Positions 34,701 to 47,163 are shown, counted from the stretch's first letter. The stretch: 64,000 bases of DNA from Clonostachys chloroleuca (GCA_037952775.1 JBANAY010000003.1:8060001-8124000), one strand, 5' to 3'. Numbers and translations are program-made. Notes: generated by a model from the sequence alone, not told the origin.

Positions 34701-36178
34701 CTAGAACCCATTACAAGCACCTGAGTTTGCAATACTGTTTAGATCCCTAGGAATCACTCCAGCATCAACGGCAGCTGCGAGATAATATTCCATTAGCACA
34801 CTACTCTCGTTGGAAATGCACAAGGGAGGCCAACTTACCAGTGTAAGACCATCGATAGTCAGAGCCCAGCTCTGTCTTCCAAGACCAAAAGATCCAGCCA
34901 GCAACGTGCTTCTCATACGCCAAGACCTGTGCCTTGAACCAGCGGGAGTAGAAATCCTTGTTGTTATCAGGTCGCCAGTAGTCGTTCCATTCCTGAGTGT
35001 AATCCAGGGGCGCGCTGAGACTCCATTCACCGACCAAGACTGGCCAGTCCCATCCGTGCGCCGCGTCGCCACTGCGATCGTCGTTGCACGAGGTCCGCAG
35101 GTAAGTGTCCTTGTCCTGGGAGATTCCTGACCACTTCAGGTAACGATGGTCATCGTAGGCGGCAAAGTTCTTGTTTGTGAGGTACTGCTGCGGGTCCCCG
35201 GAGTTCCAGAGCTTATTCATAAATTGAATGTGGACGTAGTTATTGGACGAGATGCCAAGGGATGCCTCTTTGTCGCGAATCGTCTAGAGTGAATAGCATT
35301 GCGTCAGCTCACAACAGAAAGTGGTTATATATGAGGAGATTCTACTTACCTTGTACGCTGTCGGATAGAATGTGTTGCGCATGTAAGTAGTCTTACCAGA
35401 GTCCTCGAATTCTCGCAGAGGCTCGTTCACGACCTCGAACATTCCTACGTTGCGGAACTCGGTATTTTCATGTACCACCTGTCGCAACCAGGCGAGGAAC
35501 TTGTATGCGCGGTCGAACTGATAGTCTTGGTAGAAGCCAGGGTTGGACGTGTATTGACCAGTGAAGGCGTTGTTGGCGACTTGCGCACCAGGGGCTCCAT
35601 GCAAGCTATTTTTCGACCAATATCAGCATCTATTCTCTTTATCCAGGTATGATTACTCACTCCAGAATTATGTAGAATCCGCGGTTACTAGCATACCCGC
35701 AGATCCTCTTTAGGTGAGCAAGACCACCACGGGGGAAGTGCTCAGAGTCTCTATAGACAATGTCTTCATACATCCAGTACCCAACCGGGATACGGACAGT
35801 GTTAAGGCCGTAGGATACCATCTTGTCGAAGTCGCTCTCCGGAATCCAGTCCTGATAGTGCTTCTGGAATGCGGCGTCGCCGCCGGTCTGGCCAAGCTTG
35901 AGCATGCAGTCAAACTCGGAGCGAGGCTCGCTCTGAGGGCAATTCATGCCATTCCAGGTGGGAGTCATCATCCAGGGCTCTGATACAAAGAGAGAGCCAA
36001 GATTAACACCTCGAATAGGGGTTGATCCCGGTAGCCATCGCTTCCTGTCAGAAGAGAGGGAATTGTTGAAGAGCGAGGTCCCATCTCGGCCAAGTAATGG
36101 CTCGCGATTCTCCTCAGAGGGCAGCCATCCATGGGATGTAGAGATGAGAGCCAAAATCGACAACAAATTGAACTTCAT
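34701..36178 (-). CDS. Secreted GH5 beta-glucanase (endo-beta-1,6/exo-beta-1,3-glucanase type)
   Basis: Four exons (35661-36178, 35350-35605, 34839-35283, 34701-34774) with introns of 55, 66 and 64 bp join in frame to 430 residues. The start MKFNLLSILALISTSHG is a signal peptide; an upstream in-frame ATG would spoil it. GH5 features are RGVNLGSLFVSEPW, FDKMVSYGLNTVRIPVGYW, LDLHGAPGAQ created exactly by splicing, the acid/base Glu in MFEVVNEPL and the nucleophile Glu in VLVGEWS, then GWIFWSWKTE. The Cys-containing SEFDCMLKLG region and the AGVIPRDLN C-terminus fit the fungal endo-beta-1,6-glucanase branch better than Exg1-type exoglucanases, but linkage preference is not certain. It likely remodels cell-wall glucan or digests fungal glucan in the medium. 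The gene looks intact. Confidence 0.9.
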
Positions 36179-39100
36179 GATGAATAGGAACGGCGACTGC
36201 CCAGGTTGAGGAGGGTTCGATGTCGCCAATTATTGCAGTATTGAAAATGCAAAGCAATGGATGGCTGAACTAAAAAGCTCAATTTGCGTTGGCAGATTCG
36301 GAGAAGTCATCTGATTTTTAAGTATTATGTATATGGACTTGAGTGATATGTATCTAGCTCGAATGCAACATACCCCATGCTGGGCGGATTCGGACCGTTC
36401 GGCAAAACAACTTCGGGGTACAGCACTGGAAGGTCGATTGAGGCAACTCACATGCAGCTTACCGCGCGATGGTACCTAGTCAGCAACGACTAAAGATGAT
36501 TAGCCCCTCTCATCGCTTCATGACGTTGAACATCACACAGACGCGAGATCAGGTGTCTCACATTTGGCAATAAGTTTGCTAATTTGATTATTGAAAGGCG
36601 CAGAAACCCCGGGTATCGCCTTACTTCCAGGACTTCGCAGTCTTATGTCAACATTCCGAGCTTGCGCTATCTTCACTTCAAGAAGGTGGTGCGAACTCAG
36701 AGTTTCCCTACTACAGGTCTGCGTAATGCATTGTGGTTAAACTGCTGCGATGATTTTGAAGAATGTTAAATCTTTTTGCACCTTTGCTCCAAGTCCATAC
36801 GCAACAATCGAATTCCACCACCGATAGACTATTCATCCCTACGTATAGTGCCGAAGCATTGATCGTCTGTGGCGATGAGGATCACCTACATCCTGGCCAA
36901 TGTGTTTCATAAGACGAGTACCCTTGTATGGAGCCAGCAAAGGCACAGTGTTTTTAATTATAAAATCTCCCCATGAATGAAGAAGATTTCTAACCATTTG
37001 ATTTTCTGGAGGTGTGCTAGGTCTGCTTGAGGCTACTCGTCACGAGAGTATTATCAAGCTGAAAATGACACCACCTTGGCTGTGAGCCGTACGTATGCGG
37101 AGTTAGTTTCGCCGATTGTAAGGCCGGGCAGAGTCCAAATACGGCATCAACAATGAATGGACGACACGTGTGGAGCGATATGGCATAAACAAAGAGCTTC
37201 AGCTTCCTGGACCCAAGGAGCTCGCGTTAGACAGTTTCAAGAAGCTGCTTTAGAGAATTGGCGCAGGGCCAACTGTCTGGACTTGTGAGCCATAAAATTT
37301 CCCCAGAAGAAGCATTTAGAGAAGTGGGCTTAGTACTCATAGATTACAGCAAATTTTCGGGTTATGTCGAGGGGCCGGGTTGGTTTGATACTCTGGGTTG
37401 CAGCCAAGTCAGCGTTGATTTCGCCCTACGCTTGATAGAGAGTTTTTCGGCCCTCGCCCTGTCGAATTACCCTCCTGGGCGGTAAGAAATGTGCGAAAGC
37501 CGACATTCTACGTAAGCAACAGCAACTGGGAAAGACCGAATTTTAGGATGGTTGGATGGATTGGTAGTCTGACCGCCAATTACTCGCTTACGAGATGTTC
37601 ACAGAATCATTTGCTTATGGTGAGTTTGGAGTGGCCTGCGTTGTGAGAGATACGCTTACGGCACAGTGATTGGGGCCTTGAGAGACACTGTAGCCTATCA
37701 ATGCCACAGATTGAAAATAGCTCAATCTGGCTATTTTCCTCGAATTTCAGGCTCAATTACGACTGCGACCATCTTAAATATGCGAAAGCTGTATCAGAAC
37801 AGGATCTATCAAGGATATCTACCTAGTCTCAAGTCCTTTCCAAGCAGCTTTAAAGACAATAGTAGCATTCACTATAGCACGCAAGTAGAAGTAAGAGACC
37901 CAGGGCAGGTGCCCATACGCTGCATTCGGGTAAAAAGCATAACCAATTTGACTCAAGAAGTTTAAATTTGAGATTCCAGCCCAGCCTCCTTCAGTTCTTA
38001 AGAAGACGGGCGTTGTGGTTGCAACACCCCTCGTAAATGCCCCAATTAGGAGGCGGTATTATCTAAAAGGATCGGCTGCATGGTATTCTAATTAGCACCT
38101 CAGGTAATTACGTAGTTTGATCTCAATTCTGCAGAGTCGTTGACCTTTTGCCAGCCAAAAGCAAATGGTCGCAAGAGCGGGATGCCTCCATGCCCCTTGT
38201 TAATATGGCCTATGATGAACGAGGACGCTACACGGAGCGCCTTACACAACATTCCAGAAAGATGTGCCAACAAGTGTTATTTGGGGGCCCCTTGACCACC
38301 CAAAAGAATGTTCCAATAGGAGAAGGTTTTGTCGCGTGGATCCTTCGCGAACGCGTCTGATTTAACGCGTCTTGGTGGATTCGCCAGTGCTGCACTAACT
38401 TTAGTAGCTGAAACTTCTCGAGGTACCTGAGCTCACGAAGTACTACCCTAGACCAGCTAACTTGAACTGAGATGATTTTTTGTTCTGAAAAATGAAAGAA
38501 TCACCTACTGTTAGAAGATAAAAACAAGAACATTTATTAATTGCGGCATATATTTTCAATATACGAAGATAGCTCTCATATTAGGAGACTGTAGATGCTG
38601 AGACCAGTGGTATTTTCTTTTCTTTTATCTGTCTACTTGACTCGTTGACACCAATGGTCACAGAAATCAGAGGAACATGGTCAGACCAGCTTAAGATGCA
38701 TTTAAAGCGATTTATCTTTCACATCAAGACACATGATTAGCAAAAATTCGAATGCACAGGTGGCTGAGGAATAATGACAAGATGGATTTATATTTAGCTG
38801 TTGATATGCTACGGCATCCTGGTGGCTGTAAGGAAATTACGACGGTGTGATTATCATGCCCATCGAGACGGAGAGTGTTTCCAAGGCCAAACCGTATCCG
38901 GCAGCATTCTCCATTTTTATGCTAGCCGGAAATAATTCGCACTTCGGAAGGCGGTTGAGTCTTTTCATAGGTAGGCTTCATCCTCTGCGAGAGTTACTAT
39001 GATTGATCGCTTATCTAGGATGCATCTCATGAGTTTTGAATTAGAAATAGACGCAAATATTCAACATCCTCGTACTAGAATGTTTGACCACTGAATGAAG

Positions 39101-39419
39101 GAGAGGATTGAAATTTTCATGCATGAATTACCCAAGCCACCGGTCATGCAGGGCTGTTGCTGGGTTTGTTTGGTGGTCCGTGATGATGCTAACTCAAGAC
39201 ATGTGTCTCTTCCACAACCTATCACGTTCTGATTCGGCCACTCCGTCAGATTGGTCTGACCCGCAGTTGGGCTGAAAGAGAGCTTGATCATCCCGCCATG
39301 CGTTTCTTATCATCATGCATTGAATGACATGCATTGAGTAAATAAGTTGGGCTTGCAACCACCTTCGCGTGTCAAGCTTGACTCAGAAAGCTCTCGACAA
39401 CCTTTTTCCAGCGACCGAT
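36179..39419. other. Large divergent gene-poor gap, about 3.2 kb
   Basis: It separates the minus-strand GH5 gene from the plus-strand DUF7730-like gene and should contain both promoters. Short frames at 37258-37485, 37666-37965 and 38148-38360 are unremarkable. The region is AT-rich around 38450-38800. No gene is supported; a diverged remnant cannot be excluded by eye. Confidence 0.55.
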
Positions 39420-40640
39420 ATGGATATTAACCTGCGTCTGTGGAAGACCCTGAATTCAGACCGCGCAAAAAACAAGAAACAGAAGAAGAACAGGCCGAGT
39501 ACACGGAGAGACGAACCGCCCTTCCTTGAACAGAGAGATGCCACGTCCGTACACTCATCCGTATCTGCAACCCAACAACAAAGCTGCTTCTATTCACTCC
39601 CGTATGAGATGCGACGACAAATACTCGTTTATGCTTTCGGAGAGCGCCAAATTCATCTCGACCTCTCCTTCACATATCCCGATGCAAAATCTGCCCAGAA
39701 AAGAGACAAGAGAAGTCTGCCCAGCTGTGGAATTAAGTCCAAAATCCCTGTGACTACATTTGACAAGTTAGAGCTCGGATTGAGAAGGCGTAAGCAATGG
39801 CAGTGGTGGGGTTGTGAATGCCATCGATCATCCTCAGACGCCCAATGGATGTGGTCTAACAATGCTGGACCGGCTGCACTGGGACCCTGGGTCGACAAAT
39901 GTTGTGATGGACGCAGGCGGTCTTGCACTAGCGAAACAGGGAAAATGCCTTACAATTATCAGATTGGAATCATGGGCTGGCTGTTGAGCTGTCGCCAAGC
40001 GTATGTGCCCTGTTCTTCTCGAGGGAAAATGCGGGCGTTAATTTGGGGGGAAAGATATTGCGAAAGCATTGAAATTCTGTACGGCATGAATGACTTCAAA
40101 ATATCCAGTGAATTTCTTATATTGAATATCCACAAGCTTCTTCTACCGTCGTCGCTCGTTATGATACCCGCGCTCGAGATCTCATGGCCTTCGGAACTTT
40201 CCTCGCCCAAAAGCGATTCATCACCTCGTCGACTTCGAGAAGAACAACTGGAAAGATTGTTGGCAATAGTGCAAACATACTTCCCGTCTTCGAAACGTCT
40301 CTACATTTCATTTTACTCCACGGAAAGATTTTGGATCCATCGGTGGGTATCGGGTTATGAGATTCTATGTCAGATTGACCAATTCATTGCAAATTGTCCA
40401 AGGTTGCGTGAATGCGCGATTGCCCTTCCCGATTCGATACACGAGTTCTTGCAGTCTTGTGTCACTGGAAAGAAACTGGAAGAGAGAGCGTTGGAAAATA
40501 TCAAGATCTGGCGGAATGTCAATGGCAGGATGGTTTCAGCTGATCCTATCATGAATAGCAGATATCCCGAATCACCAGAAAAGAGACTTGACTCAACCAC
40601 GCAAAAGCCGATGAAGGGATATTGGGGTGTTCGAAGGTGA
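39420..40640 (+). CDS. DUF7730-like fungal protein
   Basis: The frame is open from ATG 39420 to 40640 (406 codons), but a 54-bp intron at 40001-40054 (GTATGT..AAAG) is likely. Removing it gives SCRQAYCESIEILYG, which restores the family pattern SCRQ-Y-E-I-LY; unspliced, an 18-residue insert interrupts it. The spliced protein has 388 residues. Family features are a basic low-complexity N-terminus (KNKKQKKNR), FYSLPYEMRRQILVYAFGERQIHLDL resembling an F-box-like helix, and the SCRQ segment with following strands. Such proteins are numerous in ascomycetes and of unknown function, perhaps substrate adaptors. Because the intron length is a multiple of three, automated models may miss it. The gene converges with the NLR pseudogene. 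Confidence 0.75.
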   Translation: MDINLRLWKTLNSDRAKNKKQKKNRPSTRRDEPPFLEQRDATSVHSSVSATQQQSCFYSLPYEMRRQILVYAFGERQIHLDLSFTYPDAKSAQKRDKRSLPSCGIKSKIPVTTFDKLELGLRRRKQWQWWGCECHRSSSDAQWMWSNNAGPAALGPWVDKCCDGRRRSCTSETGKMPYNYQIGIMGWLLSCRQAYVPCSSRGKMRALIWGERYCESIEILYGMNDFKISSEFLILNIHKLLLPSSLVMIPALEISWPSELSSPKSDSSPRRLREEQLERLLAIVQTYFPSSKRLYISFYSTERFWIHRWVSGYEILCQIDQFIANCPRLRECAIALPDSIHEFLQSCVTGKKLEERALENIKIWRNVNGRMVSADPIMNSRYPESPEKRLDSTTQKPMKGYWGVRR

Positions 40641-40714
40641 TAGCGATGGCATGGCCTTGATCCGAAGCACTATCCAACAGTGCTATTTGCAATCTGGGTT
40701 TGATAATAGCCTAT

Positions 40715-40742
40715 GATTGACTGATTGATTGATCGATTGATC
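40715..40742. repeat. Short GATT-type microsatellite
   Basis: Imperfect tandem GATT/GATC units lie just downstream of the DUF7730-like gene. Confidence 0.7.
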
Positions 40743-40903
40743 TAGGTTTGAATATTTACATAGCCTTTCTTATAGCGCTATACTTATACCACAAGGCTGC
40801 ATTCTAATACCTACCTCGTAGACTCAAGAGAATTTTATTTCACAGCCTTAATATTAAGGACCTAGCAGTGGTCTATCGCTAAATCTAACACCCTGCCGAT
40901 GAG

Positions 40904-43900
40904 CTATGGAGCAATATTTACGCTAGCACCATTTTCTATCAACAGCTGAGCAGTATCTTCATGACAATACCTCAAAGCCTGTATGAGGGCTGTAGATTTA
41001 TTGTCATTGATAGCATTTATATCGGCCCCATTGTCTATCAAAAGCTTGACGAGAGTGTTGCGACCGTGCCCTGAGGCCTAGATGAGTGGCGTAGAGCCAT
41101 CTTTCGAAGTCGTATTTACGTCCGCCTTCTTTCCAAGGAGAAGCCGTACGATCACTTCCCGGTTCTCACGCGTGGCCTCTAAAAGTGCTGTGTTGCCGTA
41201 ATCATTTTTGATATCAATGGCGACTCCTTTTGGAGAAACAGGTCTATGCACTCGGCTCTTCCTTCCTTGACGGCCCATGTAAGCGGGGTCTGACCAGAGA
41301 ATACTCCAGGTTGTGTATAATCGAAGCCAGCTGTGATGTCGACTCCATTGTAGATACATGTTGATAAACCGAATAGAGCGACAATAGATCTCTTATTGTT
41401 CCTATCAAAAGCAGCAAATAGAGCATCTTTGAACTGCTCTCCATAAACCTCGGTTGCTGGTTTGTCCTTTATCAAGGTACGAATCAGTTCTGGGCAATCT
41501 CTATCTGCTAGAAGAAAGAGAAAATTTTTTTCTGCTTTAGTGTGATTTTGTAATGTAAATTTCACCAGGGATTTGGAAATTTTCATCAACTTAGAGAGCT
41601 CAATGGTGTTTAAGAAAGCATCTTGGGGAATGGCTTTTGCGGCGTGGTCTGCATGATACAGCATATGTCGAGAAGCGTAAGGTAGAAGCGGGAAGCGTTC
41701 AAATCCCTCCTCAATATACTCGCCTTTTGTCTTGGAGATGAACTCGTGGATGGTGGAATGATTAAGATGAGCCTCGCGACATTCTTTTAGCCTCTCATGA
41801 CTTGGGCTTTCTCGTTCGGATCCAAGTTCAGCCCAAGGGATATTCGGGCCATCATGTTTGAGGAGGAAGTCTCGAACAGACTCGTGGATGAACTGTACGG
41901 TTGGTATGTCAGATGCCGTTATCTCGGCCAATCCTTTGGAAGAACTGATGACATATCTGGTAACTGTCTCATCTGTATAAAGAGGCGTGTCCGGAATTTC
42001 TGTATCTGCTGAGCCTTTCGAATAGAGTCCAGACCATTAAGCATGGAAGTACTCGTTGGGTTGAAGCGGTCTGTTTGCAAAGAGAACCCATAGAGTAGAG
42101 AGAACAAATTCCTCGATGTTATCTTTGTCTCTTCTCACAAGGTCTCTGAAGAGCTCGGTTAAGCCATTTGGAATCTCCTCGAGCCTTTTCCGAAGCGTTG
42201 GGCGACCCCGTCTATCCTCATCATTGATAATATGAACAACAAGCACAACCCATAGAAACACCCCGGCAGCTTTGTCTATGATGTCCTTTTGTAGTTGCTT
42301 AACTAGCTGAGGGTTCGTAATGCGCAGACTGCTCTTAGTGTAGTCCATAAAATCGTCGGTATGTCCTGGTCGGGCCTCGAGTGTCACCCGAATGCTCCAT
42401 CTTATCTTAATATACGGGTAATGGCGACTAGAAAAACAGATACGAAGGGGCACTCCAATATCAGTAGATTGTATGGTAAGCTCTTCGATGAAGTATACCA
42501 TCTCAACTGCTTGCTGTTCATCGCATTCATCAAGAGCGTCGATGAAGCAGGTGAAGGGCTGCCAAGCTTCATTATCGCGGCTCGAAAGATGTTTTTGAGA
42601 ATATCCAAGGAAAGGCGATAACACTCCTGGCTCGATGAAGTAGGTTTGAGCTTAGGATCATCCACCACTTGCTGGGGAGCTGGGCCCTGACTCCATACAT
42701 TGGCCATGAGCTCAGGGTCGTCCAAGACGTGCTGAAGGTCTGGGTAACCTTCCAGAAGTTGTAGTAGTAGTGACCGATACATTCCGGACACCGACTTCTC
42801 CAAGGATTCACCTCTGGCGTTGAAGAAGAAGGATGCAATGACCTGATAACCGCTATGTTTGGCGGCCATTGTGGAATGGACAAATTTCATCAACGTTGAC
42901 TTCCCTGCGCCAGGCTTACCACTGACCCAGAGGAACCCATGATGTTGTTTCAGTTGCGAAGCGCCAAGCCAGGCTTTGTAAGATGGGTGGCTAAGGAACC
43001 AGCGGCAGGTTTTTTCATGGGCTTCTTTGATAGTCAATCGCCGGGATTCGATCTGTTCGAACTCGAGAGAACCTAGGAACTTTTTACGACGGTCCGTTCG
43101 AAGGTCCTTCGAACGGTCCTGCATCCCGATTGACAGTCAGCGAAGATATGCGAAATGGCCGTGGGCTGTTGAGCTTACCGGTGTCAGGGTGGGTAGAGGC
43201 CAGAGTGCAGGCATTGGAGCTTGGCAGAACCTCGAGTAATTCCCTTGCATAGGCGGATGTGGTAGCTGCAGCATACCTTTGGCATCCTTTACACTTGTGG
43301 CTATCTGCGTAGTCACAGATTCCTCGTATTGGTAGGCATGGAAGGACGCCCATTATGCCAGCAGCCTCCATTTCGAAGCATATGACGTCCAGTTCTGAAC
43401 CTACTTTATCCCTGATCCAGGCATCCTTCATTACCTGATTTCCTGACGCAATAGCGCCATAATGTATCTGCGGGATATCTGGCATTCTAATACGGCGAGG
43501 CATGATTTTTGACTGGTCGCAATCTTCACAAGAAGATGCTTCTGCATCATGTTCGTATGTCTTTCGAAATAGACGATCTGGGAGGTTTGGATGAAGTGTT
43601 GATGTTTCCCCAGCTTATTCTGCAGGGTGAAGGGGATTTGATTTGGTTCAAGCTCATGTTTGGACCGCAAGTTGGAGATGGCCGTGCCCGTAGAATGGTC
43701 AGGCAATCTCGGTATTGCTGTGGTTTTTGAACTCGCCCTTGACGATTTTGCCGTAATCGTATTGCATTACCCTCGTTGCAACGATGACATCGCCCAAGAG
43801 AATATCCTGCCTACTTGGGTCCGCACCTCCGACCCCAACCATCAACCAGATTTGATGCTGGGAAATGTGCGCTTCAGGTTGCTTGCCACGTGAGTTGGTT

Positions 43901-44193
43901 CCGTACTCGGCATTTGGTAGGCAGGCGATGACGACGTTGTGTGCTTGAATCCTCCCGAGAACGTAGCTGTTGGTATCATTTTCCATTGATGGCAATGGAT
44001 CATGAGTCTCGTCGAGCATGGCACGAGCCGCTCCCATTTCAATGTGCAGGGCGCAAACCCACGCAACATCATATTCATCCTTTCCGTGAGTTGTCTTTTC
44101 CCCGCTTTGCGACTCGAAAAACTTGAGGCGCTTTGCCAAGCGGGACAGATCAGCCCTGTCACCATCTTCACTCCCTGAATGTCCTCTTTTCAT
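40904..44193 (-). pseudogene. NOD-like receptor remnant: PNP/UDP phosphorylase - NACHT - ankyrin
   Basis: Order from the start at 44193: a nucleoside-phosphorylase-like domain (YDVAWVCALHIEMGAARAML, LMVGVGG, IHYGAIASGNQVMKD, CFEMEAAG, RGICDYADSHK), then a NACHT ATPase (Walker A VSGKPGAGKSTLMKF; Walker B FIDALDECDE), a VQFIHESVRDFLL segment and ankyrin repeats ending near 40904. The frame is lost repeatedly: a displaced stretch about 43845-43892; an extra base in the T5/A5 run at 43724-43728; a shift about 43530-43560; a shift at the palindrome 43094-43116; a shift about 42590-42620; an in-frame TAA at 42037-42039; a missing base in a four-base run at 41228-41231; and a TAG at 41078-41080 where Trp is expected in an ankyrin repeat. 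Intact members are fungal NLRs tied to nonself recognition. This copy is dead as read. Confidence 0.85.
43094..43116. repeat. Perfect 11-1-11 palindrome at the PNP-NACHT junction
   Basis: ccgttcgaagg-t-ccttcgaacgg is a perfect inverted repeat with a one-base centre. It sits exactly where the phosphorylase-domain frame and the NACHT frame overlap, and is also flanked by ggtcc words, so it may mark an insertion or a template-switch mutation. Confidence 0.9.
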
Positions 44194-44535
44194 TGTATAA
44201 GTGTGATCGTGCGACGTCGGGGAGGGAAGCCCCAAGCTATCGCCCGAATGCAACTGGAACTCGGGCTCAACACATCACGACTGACGCCGCTGGAGGAAAA
44301 AAGGAGAAGAGCAAAGCTGAGATTTCGGCTGACTCCAACTCCAATCAATCCATACGAGCAGGGGTTGATGTGGCGGAGCTGTGGCGGAGCTCTGGCTAAG
44401 CCGATGAACGCAGGCAGTTCATCATGATGCCACTGTAGAATCTCACAAGAAAATGCAAAAAGAGCCAGCTAAGATCTCACCTTAGCCTACGACGAATAAT
44501 TCGTTTTAATCATTAATGTTAATTCTTGGTTATAA
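44194..44535. other. Intergenic region
   Basis: This 342-bp gap is upstream of the NLR remnant and downstream of the SGNH esterase gene, both on the minus strand. No coding signal is seen. Confidence 0.6.
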
Positions 44536-45589
44536 TCATGTCTCGTGAGGATCGCTTCCCTGTGCCTCTGAAACCCAGCCATTTGGCAACTGCGCGATAA
44601 AGTCATACCACCAGTCTCCCATTACTTGATACCCGCGATTTGTTGGATGAACACAATCCCGAAGGCTGTCGCCTGTGTCGAATGGAGAAAAGTCCGCTGC
44701 GAGCACAGTTTGATTCCTGTAGTATCTGGTCTTTACGACATCGGCAATATACTTTTGGAACCGTTTCGTCCTCTCGTGCTGATCATGATACTCAGAATTA
44801 TCGCAGACATTAGCGATCATAGAAACCAAGATGGCCGCCTTAGGGCAGGCATGATGGATCTTGTCAATCAAAGAACCGAGGCGCTCTGCAGCCTTTTTAG
44901 GGTCATTGCCTTCTGTGGAGATGGATGACATTGAATTCATATCATTTGTACCAGCACTTAAGAGAACGAGGTTTGGTTGTTGCCGGAGGGAGGCATCGAC
45001 GTTATCTGAAATATACTTGATTGTTTTCCCTGACCATGCAGCCTGGACTAAATCAGTACTCTGGCATCTTTCAACAGGCGAAAAGCCGTGACTTACAAAG
45101 TAGTTATCCTTCAATGAAGAAGCCATATACTCTGTTCCAGCGAACGCGACTTGATTTCCTGAAAAATAAATGTTAATATTCAGGGGTAAGGGTATAACAA
45201 GGAAGATACCTACTAGAAAGGTCGTCGCGCAACGCTTGTCGATATCCACTGCCATCGCCACCATCTTGATCGCTCAAGAATCCTACTGTGATTGAGTCCC
45301 CGACCCCTAGAATTCTCAGCTTCTGGCCGCCCTGGACGCGCTCGCCCTGCCTGACGTTTTTGTGGCGGAGAATATGAATATCTTTTACTCCCCCGAGCAT
45401 GCCGGAAGCAAAGGGGGTTTCTTCGAGCAAGACTTGATCGTTGCTGGCCAACGGGAAGGTTACGTCACGAGTCTGCAACCCTTCTCTTAGACTGCCGGAT
45501 GAGTCGGACAGCGATTGCTGTATTGCTCTGCCGTAAGTTGTGTTCGCGATGAGGCTGGCCACGGCCAGGAATTTTATCGTGAATCTCAT
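44536..45589 (-). CDS. Secreted SGNH/GDSL esterase
   Basis: Three exons (45214-45589, 45097-45158, 44536-45042) with introns of 55 and 54 bp give 314 residues. The second intron is a multiple of three and open, so it can be mistaken for coding; removing it restores DNYFAAWSGKTIKYI. The start at 45589 gives a signal peptide (MRFTIKFLAVASLIANTTYG). SGNH blocks are visible: block I GVGDSITVGF with Ser99, a Gly in FAGTEYMAS, block III GTNDMN, and block V DCVHPTNRGY with the catalytic Asp/His. Related fungal enzymes are carbohydrate or lipid esterases acting outside the cell (CE3-like acetylxylan esterase is one option). The substrate is not defined by sequence. An N-terminal stretch of about 70 residues before block I is unusual and unassigned. 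The gene looks intact. Confidence 0.87.
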
Positions 45590-47163
45590 AGTAATGTATA
45601 TAAAATAAAAAGTAACGAGAAAGAGGGATGAGAGAAGATCCGGGGCTGGATATACTGGCGCGAGGGACAACAATTCTCCTCAAGAAGGAGATTTACTCCA
45701 TGCGATGCGCATTCCAGCAATCTCTCTAGGCAAGTCCGGTATTTGAAAATCGAAGTCGAATTGACGGAAATCTTTTTTTCTTCTCGTGGGGAACGAGGAT
45801 ATTAAGAGGACAGCGCTTGGAGCAACAACAAAGACAGGGGTCGCAGATAATGCTATCATACGATCAACGGCTGCCTAACCTCAGAAGAGAGTTTGGTATG
45901 TTCCAGACCAATTGAGAGAGTGAGAGGGTCGAATCAGCTGACAGCGTTTGCGCATGGTGGGACCGCATTTCTTGGCTGTCATTTCGGGATTGTTTCTTTT
46001 CGAGGGCTGTGTAAGACTTTTGTCTCGAAGGATCTATTGGCATGACCAACATTACCCACGTTACATCGCGGTATGGTAAGGCATGCTTGCCAGATTAAAG
46101 TGAACCCCGGTCGCAGCTTCTGTTTGTTTCACGTTCGTTCATCTAATCAGATATTTTGACTGACCAGACTTATTTGATAGTGTTTTCTGCTCTAGCAATA
46201 ATAAGCCCATCGGGTCAAGCTTTAGCTTTCTAGAATGTCGAACTTTTTCGAATGAACCTCAAGCGTTGACACGACAAAAATTAAAGTCTCCAAATTATTG
46301 AGTTACATTACCTAGTGCAATGTGACCTTGTCTGTTCGTTATATGGAGGGAGACATTTCATATTGATGGCATATCATGTGATGCTCACGATGTAACTAAA
46401 GAGGCATCATGCCGCTCTTTCACATATAATGTGGTATTAAAAAATGGGAGGTGGCGGTAACATAAAATCTGAATGGAGCGGCTTTAAAGTCAGCTGCTAC
46501 AGCTTCCGGATATATAGGCGCCGTTTTATGCCTTTGTTAACCCACCTTTACCAGTCTATGCCACCAAATGACCAAAATCTAGAAGGAACCGTGGATCCTT
46601 ACTGCACCTGTGAAGAGAGTTCATGGCGAATGCGGCTTTTTAGCTTCGTTGCTACCGGCAGTTTCATGCCGAGATCCATTCCCATGGGGGACTTGATTAT
46701 AAAGCCTGAGCGAGTGATGTGATCAGATGAGCTTTCCAGAGCAAATGCTCAACTCGGCAAAGGAATTCCGGTTGAAGGTCAAGGCGGCGGAGATAATTTG
46801 GACATATTATTGACACCCTCGATTCTACAATATGGGGTCATTCGAGGTCACGTTCTAAGTCAATATGGACAATGGGGTATTGAGACGATGCTGGATGGCC
46901 CAAAGGTTTGTTCATTGCAGTCCGCATATCCAGCGCCAGAGAGTCTATTTGAGTATTTAACTGGGTCAAGATTTCTCTCTAGAAGTATCTTCTGCCACAG
47001 AATGAACAGGAAGGCCCTTGGCTGCGTCAAAGGGTTTCATTTTGGTTTAGGACGTGAGCTTTTGATTTGTCAGATTATTACGCTAGCGCACACGGCCTGT
47101 TTGTTTACTCGTTCGTATTCTAAGTCTATATTAATGCTATAAAAACATCCGTCAATATCTTGC
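45590..47163. other. Intergenic region, about 1.6 kb
   Basis: It lies upstream of the SGNH esterase and downstream of the Zn2Cys6 gene. Plus-strand frames at 46444-46722 and 46798-47142 show no domain and no convincing splicing to each other. Not called. Confidence 0.55.

Noticed and set aside
46444..47142. Two plus-strand frames that might form a two-exon gene
   Set aside because: No suitable splice sites join them in frame and neither shows recognisable features.
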